Origin: CBDCCV01 sp965215025
Lineage (GTDB): Bacteria > Bacteroidota > Rhodothermia > Rhodothermales > Salinibacteraceae
Direction: 5' to 3'
Assembly (NCBI GenBank): GCA_965215025.1
Contig: CBDCCV010000001.1
Coordinates: 2,356,001 to 2,420,000, forward strand
DNA length: 64,000 nt
In this document: in pieces, positions 51,090 to 58,341 of the stretch
Position numbering within the stretch: the first letter of the stretch is position 1
Layout of the letters: each line of letters opens with the position of its first letter
Translations under genes and position numbers: made by a program
Notes under the pieces: model-generated
What the model saw: only the letters and a program-made list of their open reading frames with translations
Told to the model about the DNA's origin: nothing
Database searches by the model: none

Positions 51090-52463
51090 GTGGCACAGCA
51101 GTACGACCTCGTCGTCATCGGCACGGGCACGGCCGGCTCCTCCGTGGCGATGCGGTGCCGCGAGGCTGGCTGGCGCGTCGCCATCGTGGACGCGCGGCCG
51201 TTCGGGGGCACGTGCTCGCAGCGCGGGTGCGATCCGAAGAAGGTCTTGGTCCACGCCGCGCATCTCCTGGAGCAGGCCCGCCGCCTCGAAGGGCGCGGCC
51301 TGGCGTGGAGCGAAGGGCGCATCGACTGGCCCGCGCTCATGCGTTTCAAAAAGACCTTCACCGACGACATCCCCGCAAGGACGCGCCAGAAGTTCGCCGA
51401 GGCCGGCATCGATGCCTTTCACGGCCAAGCCCGCTTCAGCGGTCCGCAAGAGATTACCGTCAGCAGCCACGATGGCGCCGACGAGGTGCTCCGGGCCGAG
51501 AAGATCCACCTCGCCACGGGCGCGAAGCCGACCCCGCTGGGCATCGAGGGCGAAGAACGCTTCACGTACAGCGACGATTTTTTAGAGATGGACCGGCTCC
51601 CAAAGCGGCTCGTTTTCGTCGGCGGCGGGTACATCTCGATGGAGTTCGCGCACCTGGCCGCGCGCGCCGGCGCCAGGGAGATCCACGTGCTCGAAACCGG
51701 CGAGCGCCCGCTTCAAAACTTCGAGGCCGATCTGGTCGAGGTGCTTCTGGAGGCCACGCGCGCGTTGGGCATCAAGGTGCACACCGGCCAAAAAGTGCAG
51801 GCTATCGAAGAAAAGGGCGGCGCGCTCGAAGTCGTCGCCGAAGACGACAGCGGCGCGGAGAAGCGCTACGCCGCCGACCGCGTGGTGCACGGCGCCGGGC
51901 GCGTCCCGCAGCTCGACAAGCTCGACCTCGAAGCCGGCCACGTGGACACGGAGGACGGACGCCTGGCACTGAATCCGTTCTTGCAAAGCACCTCGAACCC
52001 GGCCGTCTACGCCGCCGGCGACGCCGCGCAAGCGGGGCCGCCGCTCACGCCCACCGCCGCGCTCGACGCCGACGCCGTGGCCGAGAACCTCCTGAGCGGC
52101 AACACCTGCAAGCCGGACCACTCCGCCACGCCCGCCGCCGTCTTCTGCACGCCGCGCCTGGCCGCCGTGGGCCTGAGCGAAGAAGAAGCGCGCGCCGCCG
52201 GCGCCGACTTCGAGACGGGCGCGGGCGACGCCTCCCAATGGTACACGGCCCGGCACCGCCGCGCCGAGCACGCCGCCTACAAGGTCCTCGTCGAAAAGGG
52301 GAGCGGAAAGATTCTGGGCGCGCACCTCGTCTACCCAAACGCTGAGGAGATCATCAACCTGTTTGCGATGGCGATGCGCCACGGCCTCACCGCCGACGAT
52401 CTCAGAGACACCCTCTACGCCTACCCGAGCGCCGCCCACGACCTCGCCGCGATGCTGCCGTGA
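51090..52463 (+). CDS. FAD-dependent pyridine nucleotide-disulfide oxidoreductase
   Basis: 457 residues from GTG 51090. YDLVVIGTGTAGSSVAMRC binds FAD, GGTCSQRGCDPKKVL holds the redox disulfide (C-x4-C), LVFVGGGYISMEFAHLAARA is the NAD(P)H site, and VYAAGDAAQAGPPLTP is the second FAD motif. The C-terminal interface has AYPSAAHDLAAML, where glutathione and mercuric reductases carry the His-x4-Glu pair; here the Glu is not evident. It may reduce a thiol other than glutathione. Substrate unknown. Confidence 0.9.
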   Translation: MAQQYDLVVIGTGTAGSSVAMRCREAGWRVAIVDARPFGGTCSQRGCDPKKVLVHAAHLLEQARRLEGRGLAWSEGRIDWPALMRFKKTFTDDIPARTRQKFAEAGIDAFHGQARFSGPQEITVSSHDGADEVLRAEKIHLATGAKPTPLGIEGEERFTYSDDFLEMDRLPKRLVFVGGGYISMEFAHLAARAGAREIHVLETGERPLQNFEADLVEVLLEATRALGIKVHTGQKVQAIEEKGGALEVVAEDDSGAEKRYAADRVVHGAGRVPQLDKLDLEAGHVDTEDGRLALNPFLQSTSNPAVYAAGDAAQAGPPLTPTAALDADAVAENLLSGNTCKPDHSATPAAVFCTPRLAAVGLSEEEARAAGADFETGAGDASQWYTARHRRAEHAAYKVLVEKGSGKILGAHLVYPNAEEIINLFAMAMRHGLTADDLRDTLYAYPSAAHDLAAMLP

Positions 52464-52485
52464 GGCACCGTGGTAAGAAACCGTG

Positions 52486-52513
52486 GTAGGGACATGGCGC
52501 GCCATGTCCCTAC
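52486..52513. repeat. Perfect 28-bp palindrome after the disulfide reductase gene
   Basis: GTAGGGACATGGC, GC, GCCATGTCCCTAC is fully self-complementary. The left side is preceded by two copies of ACCGTGGTA. It stands 23 bases after the stop codon of the reductase. In RNA it would form a strong hairpin, but no T run follows, so it looks more like a REP-type repeat than a terminator. Confidence 0.75.
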
Positions 52514-52547
52514 GGCGTCCGGCCCTGAATAATCCCGAAAAGAAAAA

Positions 52548-55361
52548 ATGGACGACCCGCTGCCCCCGCAGGCTTTTAACCTTGAAGACCCGAGCGAAGC
52601 GCCTGACCATGACGCGCCCGCCGAGGACACGCCCCAGAGCGACCCGTCGTACGACGTGTTCGCGCCGCGCCGCCAGCCGCTCGATGCCCTCTTCGCGCCG
52701 GAGAGCGTGGCGGTGATTGGTGCCTCGGGGCAGGAGGGGAGTGTGGGACGCACGCTCTTGTGGAACCTCATCTCCAACCCGTTCGGCGGGACGGTGTACC
52801 CGGTGAATCCGGGGCGCGCGAGCGTTTTGGGTGTGCGCGCCTACGCCTCGGTGGGCGCGCTGCCGGAGACGGTGGACCTAGCCGTCATCGCCACGCCGGC
52901 CCGGACGGTGCCGGGCATCATCCGCGAGTGCGCCGAGGCGGGCGTGCCGGGCGCCGTCATCATCTCGGCCGGGTTCAAGGAGGTGGGCGAAGAGGGCGTG
53001 CGGCTTGAAGAGGAGATCCGCCAGACGGCGCGGCAGGCCGGGATGCGCATCATCGGGCCGAACTGCCTGGGCGTGATGCGCCCGCCCACGGGCCTGAACG
53101 CCACCTTCGCCGGGGCGATGGCGCCCGCCGGCTCAGTCGGCCTCATCAGCCAGAGCGGCGCCATCATGACGGCCATCCTCGACCACAGCTTCCGCGAGAA
53201 CATCGGCTTCTCGGCGTTCGTGTCCATCGGCTCGATGCTTGACGTGGACTGGGGCGACCTGATTTACTACCTCGGCGACGACCCGAAGACGGAGAGCATC
53301 GTCATCTACATGGAATCGGTGGGCGATGCGCGCTCGTTCCTCTCCGCCGCGCGCGAGGTGGCGCTGCGCAAGCCCATCATCGTCATCAAGGCGGGGCGGA
53401 CGCAGCAGGCCGCGCAGGCGGCGGCCTCGCACACAGGCACGCTTGCCGGCTCGGACGCCGTCTTGGACGCCGCCTTCCGGCGCACGGGCGTCTTGCGCGT
53501 CGAAAGGATCTCCGACCTCTTCTACCTGGCCGAGGCGCTCTCGAAGCAGCCGCGCCCCGAAGGGCCGCGCCTCACCATCGTCACCAACGCGGGCGGCCCC
53601 GGCGTCCTCACCACCGACGCCCTGATCCGCGGCGGCGGCACGCTGGCCGAGATTTCGGGCGAGACGAAGCGGGAGCTGGACGCCATCCTCCCGCCGGCCT
53701 GGAGCCACGCGAATCCCGTGGATCTTTTAGGAGATGCCACGCCGGAGCGCTACGCCCAAACGCTCGAGGTCGCCGCCGCTGATGAGGAAAGCGACGGGCT
53801 GCTCGCCATCCTCACGCCGCAGGCCATGACGGACGCCACGGAAACGGCGCGGCGCCTGGCGCCCTTCGCGCACCAAAGCCGCAAGCCGATCTTGGCCAGC
53901 TGGATGGGCGGCGCCTCCACCGTCGAGGGCGAGGAGATCCTCAACCGCGCCGGCATCCCCACCTTCGGCTACCCGGACACGGCCGCGCGCGTGTTCAACT
54001 ACATGTGGCAGTACAGCTACAACCTGCGCGGCCTCTACGAGACGCCCTCGGTGCCGGACGCCGGCGGCGTGGACGGCCTGGACCGGGGGGCCGCCCGCCA
54101 GATCATCGAAGAAGCCGCAGGAGAAGGCCGCACGCTCCTCACCGAGCACGAGTCGAAAAAGCTCTTCGCCGCCTACGGTCTCCCCGTCGTCGAGACGCGC
54201 CGGGCCGACACGGCCGACGAGGCCGTCCGGCACGCCGAGCAGATCGGCTACCCGGTGGTCGTGAAGCTCGACTCGAAAACCATCACGCATAAGATGGACG
54301 TGGGCGGGGTGAAGCTGAATCTCAAAAACGCCGAGGCCGTCCGCTCGGCCTTCGAGGGGATGCAGCGGGGCCTCGAAAAGCGCGGCCAGGCCGAGGCCTT
54401 CGACGGCGTCACCGTCCAGCCGATGGTGAGCGTCGAAGGCTACGAACTCATCGTGGGCAGCTCGTTCGACGCGCAGTTCGGCCCCGTGCTCTTGTTCGGC
54501 GCGGGCGGCTCCTTGGTGGAGGTGTTCGAGGACCGTGCCCTCGGCCTGCCGCCCCTGAACACGACGCTGGCGCAGCGCATGATCGAGCAGACGAAGATCT
54601 ACAAGGCCCTTCAAGGCGTGCGCGGGCGTGATCCGGTGGACCTCGAAGGCCTGCGCAGCATCCTCGTGCGCTTTAGCCAGCTTGCCATCGAGCAGCCCAT
54701 CATCCGCGAGATCGACGTGAACCCGCTCCTGGCCTCGCCCGAGCGCATCGTGGCGCTCGACGCGCGCGTGGTTCTGCACGACGAGGCCGAGCGCGAAAAG
54801 CGGCCCGAGCCGGCCATCCGCCCCTACCCGCGCCAGTACGCCGGCGAGTGGACCGCGCGCGACGGCACCTCGGTTTTCATCCGCCCGATCCGCCCGGAGG
54901 ACGAGCCGCTCTTGATCGGCTTTCACGAGCGGCTCTCCGAGCGGAGCGTCTACCTCCGCTACGCCTCTTTGATGAAGACGAGCCAGCGCGTGGCGCACGA
55001 GCGGCTCGTGCGCATCTGCTTCAATGACTACGACCGCGAGATCGCCCTCGTGGTCGAGCGGCCCAACCCGCAGACGGGCGCGCCGGAGATCATCGGCGTG
55101 GGGCGGCTGACGAAGCTTTTCGGCACGAACGACGGCGAGTTCGCCATGCTCGTGGCCGACGACGTGCAGCGCCTCGGCATCGGCACCGAGCTGTTGAAGC
55201 GGCTCGTGCAGGTGGGGCGCGACGAGAACCTGGACCACATCCTGGCCGACATCCTGCGCCAGAACCGCGCCATGCAGCGCGTGTGCCAGAAGCTCGGCTT
55301 CGACATCGTGCGCAGCCCCGACTTCCAGGACCCGATGGTCAAGGCGGTGAAGGTGCTCTAA
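52548..55361 (+). CDS. Acyl-CoA synthetase (NDP-forming)-like protein fused to GNAT acetyltransferase
   Basis: 937 residues. An N-terminal disordered acidic stretch (1-40) is followed by a CoA-binding domain (SVAVIGASGQEGSVGRTLLW), succinyl-CoA ligase-like domains (GNAGGP-type loop TNAGGPGVLTTDALIRGG, SHTGTLAGSDAVLDA), an ATP-grasp domain (GYPVVVKLDSKTITHKMDVG) and, over the last 170 residues, a GNAT domain (VFIRPIRPEDEPLLIGFH, VADDVQRLGIGTELLKRL as acetyl-CoA loop). This is the layout of the Pat/PatZ protein lysine acetyltransferases that control acetyl-CoA synthetase. A true ADP-forming acetate-CoA ligase activity cannot be excluded. Confidence 0.9.
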   Translation: MDDPLPPQAFNLEDPSEAPDHDAPAEDTPQSDPSYDVFAPRRQPLDALFAPESVAVIGASGQEGSVGRTLLWNLISNPFGGTVYPVNPGRASVLGVRAYASVGALPETVDLAVIATPARTVPGIIRECAEAGVPGAVIISAGFKEVGEEGVRLEEEIRQTARQAGMRIIGPNCLGVMRPPTGLNATFAGAMAPAGSVGLISQSGAIMTAILDHSFRENIGFSAFVSIGSMLDVDWGDLIYYLGDDPKTESIVIYMESVGDARSFLSAAREVALRKPIIVIKAGRTQQAAQAAASHTGTLAGSDAVLDAAFRRTGVLRVERISDLFYLAEALSKQPRPEGPRLTIVTNAGGPGVLTTDALIRGGGTLAEISGETKRELDAILPPAWSHANPVDLLGDATPERYAQTLEVAAADEESDGLLAILTPQAMTDATETARRLAPFAHQSRKPILASWMGGASTVEGEEILNRAGIPTFGYPDTAARVFNYMWQYSYNLRGLYETPSVPDAGGVDGLDRGAARQIIEEAAGEGRTLLTEHESKKLFAAYGLPVVETRRADTADEAVRHAEQIGYPVVVKLDSKTITHKMDVGGVKLNLKNAEAVRSAFEGMQRGLEKRGQAEAFDGVTVQPMVSVEGYELIVGSSFDAQFGPVLLFGAGGSLVEVFEDRALGLPPLNTTLAQRMIEQTKIYKALQGVRGRDPVDLEGLRSILVRFSQLAIEQPIIREIDVNPLLASPERIVALDARVVLHDEAEREKRPEPAIRPYPRQYAGEWTARDGTSVFIRPIRPEDEPLLIGFHERLSERSVYLRYASLMKTSQRVAHERLVRICFNDYDREIALVVERPNPQTGAPEIIGVGRLTKLFGTNDGEFAMLVADDVQRLGIGTELLKRLVQVGRDENLDHILADILRQNRAMQRVCQKLGFDIVRSPDFQDPMVKAVKVL

Positions 55362-55570
55362 GGGTCTATCCGAAAACCTCAGCAACAGCGTCATCCTGAG
55401 CGCGCGAGGCGCGTCGAAGGATCTCGGTAGCAGCGCGCGAACCCATCGCCTGCGGCAGCCCCCCGAGGCAGCGTTGAGATCTTTTCCTTCGGTAAGCTTC
55501 GCTTTGACTGCGCTCGGCTGAGGCTCGCCCCGCTCAAGATGGCACCGTGAAGTGAGCTTTCGGATAGGGA
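55362..55570. mobile_element. MITE-like element with IS5-type target duplication (CTAA)
   Basis: A 209-bp segment begins GGGTCTATCCGAAAACCTCA and ends TGAGCTTTCGGATAGGGA; the ends are inverted copies (core CTATCCGAAA). Both sides are bordered by CTAA (55358-55361 and 55571-55574), which fits the YTAR duplication of IS5-group transposases. The left CTAA contains the TAA stop codon of the acyl-CoA synthetase/GNAT gene. The interior holds GTCATCCTGAGCGCGCGAGG, the motif shared with family A elements. No transposase is encoded. Confidence 0.75.
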
Positions 55571-55574
55571 CTAA

Positions 55575-55799
55575 AACATGCGTCGTTACTGTTCAGCCAA
55601 ACGATTTTCCCCAGACCGTAACGACGAGGGCGGGTTGTTGGTGGAGACTTAATCCCTTTCAGCGGTACCCAAGTGGTGGGCTTGCGAACTCACTATTACA
55701 AGAACTACAGCTTAAAGAGGTGTCCTACTAACGCACCCGCCGCAGTGGAAGGCACGTCCGAGCAGGGGGGCGTTCGGCAGCGAAGTGGCACCGCCACGC
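55575..55799. other. Intergenic region upstream of the histidine kinase
   Basis: It holds one isolated family A end (ACCCAAGTGGTGG at 55668-55680) and no second end. The promoter of the kinase gene should lie here; no clear box was found. Confidence 0.4.
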
Positions 55800-58136
55800 A
55801 TGACTGAGACCACGCAGGACCAGCTGGAAGCCGAGATAGAAGCGCTCCGCGCGCAGCTTGCCGAAAAAGACCAAACCATCGGCCGGCTGCGCACGCGCGC
55901 GTGGGGATACGAGCGCCTGCTGACGCGGGCCGAGCGCCGCGTCGCCGAGATCCAGCCGCGCGAGGGTGCCCGGCCGCACGTCCGGTTTCTGAACGGCGAG
56001 GACGAGGCCGAGGAGGCGTCAGGGGCGCTCCAGGCGCTGCTCTCTACAGACGAGGCGCAGGCCCGCCAGGACCACGCGCTCGCCAGCGGCTGCGTCGTCG
56101 AGTACGAAGACGTCGGGCGCGAGCGCGTCGCAGACGAGCACGCCGGCCCTGCGGAAGAAGCCGCCGCCCCAGCGAAGCGATGGCGCATCACGCTCGTGCC
56201 CGCGCCCGCCAGCAAGGCCGACCGCCTCATCGCCACGGCGCGCGACGTGACGGACGAGCGCGACGTGGCCGAGGAGCTGCGCAGCACGGAGCAGCTCTAC
56301 CACCGTCTCGTGGAGGTGCTGGCGGACCCGGTCATCATCACCGACGCCGAGGGCACGCTGCTCTACGTCAACGCCGCCGGGGCGGACATGCTCGGCGCGC
56401 TCTCGGCCGGGCCGCTGGTGGGCGAGCCGGTCTGGCGCTTTCTGGACCCGGCCGAGCGCGAGGCCGTGCGGGGGCGGTACCAGGGCTTCATGGCGCGGGA
56501 GGAGCCGGTGGCCTTTGGCGAGTACGCGCTGAAGCGCCTCGACGGCGAGTGGGTGCCGGTGGAGACGGCCTCGGTGCCGGTGCAGTACCAGGGCCGCGCC
56601 GCCGTCTTGACCACCGCGCGCGACCTGCGCGGGCGCCGCGAGATGGCCGAGGCCCTTTCCGAGACGCTCGACCTTTTCTACAACGTCTACCAGATCGGCC
56701 CCACGGCGCTCGCCATCAGCCGCGTGGCGGACCACGTCTTCCTCGAGGTCAACGAGCAGTTCCTGCGCTTGACCGGCTACGCGCGCGAGGAGGTGGTGGG
56801 CGCCTCGCGCGAGCAGATTGACCTGTGGGTCTCCGCCTCGGAGCGGCGCGCCTTCCTGGCCACGCTGGGGCGCCACGGCGCCGTGCGCGACTTCGAGGCG
56901 CGCATCCGGCGTAAGAGCGGCGAGGTGCGCACGCACCTCATCTCGGCACAGCTGGTGGACGTGCGCGGCGAGGCGTGCGTGCTCCTCTCGGGCCTGGACA
57001 TCACCGAGCGCCGGCGCTCGGCCCTGGCCGAGCGCGAGAGCCAGGCGCTCTTCCGCGAGGTCTTCCGCGCCAGTCCGGCCGGCATCAGCATCACCCGCTT
57101 TGAGGACGGCCACATCCTTGACGCCAACGAGGCGTTCTGTCACCTCACCGGCTACAGACGCGAGGAACTGATCGGGCGCACCACGCAGGCGCTTGGGCTG
57201 TGGGCGCAGTCGGAGCAGCGGGCCGAGCTGATGGCCTCGCTGCAAAGTGAGCAGGGCGCCCTGCGCGACTACGAGGCCGACCTGCGCACCAAAAGCGGCG
57301 AGGTGCGCACGGGCCTCTTCTCTTTCCAGCGCATTCAGGTAGAAGGGAAGGCGTGCCTGTTGAGCGTGGGCGTGGACATCACCAACCGCAAGGAGGCCGA
57401 GCGCGCGCTCCTGGACGCCCGCCAGCGCGCCGAGGAGATGGCGCGCTTCCGCACGGGCCTCTTGACGAACATGACGCACGAGGTGCGCACGCCGCTCACC
57501 GTGATCCTGGGCTTTAGCTCGATGCTGCGCCAGGGCGTGCGCCCCTCGCACCGCCGCTTCGTGGACCTCATCGAGCGGAGCGGGCGGCGGCTCCTCCTCA
57601 CGCTCGACTCCGTGCTGGACCTGGCGCAGCTCGAGGCCGGGATGCTCCAGGTCGAGCGCCGCCCGTACAACGTCGTGGACATCGCCTACACCGCCGTCGA
57701 AGCCTTCCGCCCTATCGCTGCCGAGAAGGAACTGGCCCTGCGCTTCGACCTGCCGCGCCACGGCGTCTACGCCCGCACCGACTACGAGATCGTGACGCGC
57801 GTGCTGAACCACCTTTTAGACAACGCCGTCAAGTTCACGGAGGCCGGCCGCGTAGAGGTGACCATCAGCACGGAAGCGGAGCAGCAGGTGGCCATCAGCA
57901 TCGCGGACACGGGCATCGGCATCGGCGAGGACTTCCTGCCGCGTCTCTTCGACGCCTTTTCGCAGGAGTCCACGGGGCTGGAGCGCACGTATCAGGGGAC
58001 CGGGCTGGGGCTGGCCGTCTCCAAGCGGCTCATCGAGCAGATCGGCGGGCACCTGCGCGTGTCGAGCCGGAAAGGGGAGGGGAGCACCTTTACCGTCGTC
58101 CTGCCGAAGGCTGCCGGGGCGAGCATCGCCGCGTGA
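55800..58136 (+). CDS. Soluble multi-PAS sensor histidine kinase
   Basis: 778 residues from ATG 55800 (a GTG 15 bases upstream is also in frame). A coiled-coil N-terminus (QLEAEIEALRAQLAEKDQTI) precedes at least three PAS domains (VIITDAEGTLLYVNAAGADM, YQIGPTALAISRVADHVFLE and FRASPAGISITRFEDGHILD). His560 lies in the H-box NMTHEVRTPLTVIL, followed by the ATPase boxes HLLDNAVKFTEAG, DTGIGIGEDF and GTGLGLAVSK. There is no membrane segment, so it senses a cytoplasmic signal. No response regulator gene is adjacent, so it is an orphan kinase. Confidence 0.93.
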   Translation: MTETTQDQLEAEIEALRAQLAEKDQTIGRLRTRAWGYERLLTRAERRVAEIQPREGARPHVRFLNGEDEAEEASGALQALLSTDEAQARQDHALASGCVVEYEDVGRERVADEHAGPAEEAAAPAKRWRITLVPAPASKADRLIATARDVTDERDVAEELRSTEQLYHRLVEVLADPVIITDAEGTLLYVNAAGADMLGALSAGPLVGEPVWRFLDPAEREAVRGRYQGFMAREEPVAFGEYALKRLDGEWVPVETASVPVQYQGRAAVLTTARDLRGRREMAEALSETLDLFYNVYQIGPTALAISRVADHVFLEVNEQFLRLTGYAREEVVGASREQIDLWVSASERRAFLATLGRHGAVRDFEARIRRKSGEVRTHLISAQLVDVRGEACVLLSGLDITERRRSALAERESQALFREVFRASPAGISITRFEDGHILDANEAFCHLTGYRREELIGRTTQALGLWAQSEQRAELMASLQSEQGALRDYEADLRTKSGEVRTGLFSFQRIQVEGKACLLSVGVDITNRKEAERALLDARQRAEEMARFRTGLLTNMTHEVRTPLTVILGFSSMLRQGVRPSHRRFVDLIERSGRRLLLTLDSVLDLAQLEAGMLQVERRPYNVVDIAYTAVEAFRPIAAEKELALRFDLPRHGVYARTDYEIVTRVLNHLLDNAVKFTEAGRVEVTISTEAEQQVAISIADTGIGIGEDFLPRLFDAFSQESTGLERTYQGTGLGLAVSKRLIEQIGGHLRVSSRKGEGSTFTVVLPKAAGASIAA

Positions 58137-58341
58137 GCCTTCTTGTCCAAACAGCCTTGGCTTGACGCGCGGACGCTGAGCGCATCAGCGTGCGCCGCTG
58201 CCGAAGCCCCGTTGCCGAACCGGAGCCGCCCCCGCGCATTGGATAGGGACGCGGCAAGAGCGCACGCGCCGGGCACACGTCTCGCCACCCGGACGGACCT
58301 CGCCTGCCGCGGGCGTTCTCTTTCACCGTCCGCCGTGCTCT

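Noticed and set aside
53727..55394. 555-codon open frame on the minus strand
   Set aside because: It is antisense to the acyl-CoA synthetase/GNAT gene and its composition (His, Leu, Val, Arg) is that of a reverse-strand shadow.
55668..55680. Single ACCCAAGTGGTGG end of family A
   Set aside because: No matching inverted end or target duplication was found nearby, so it is not called as an element.
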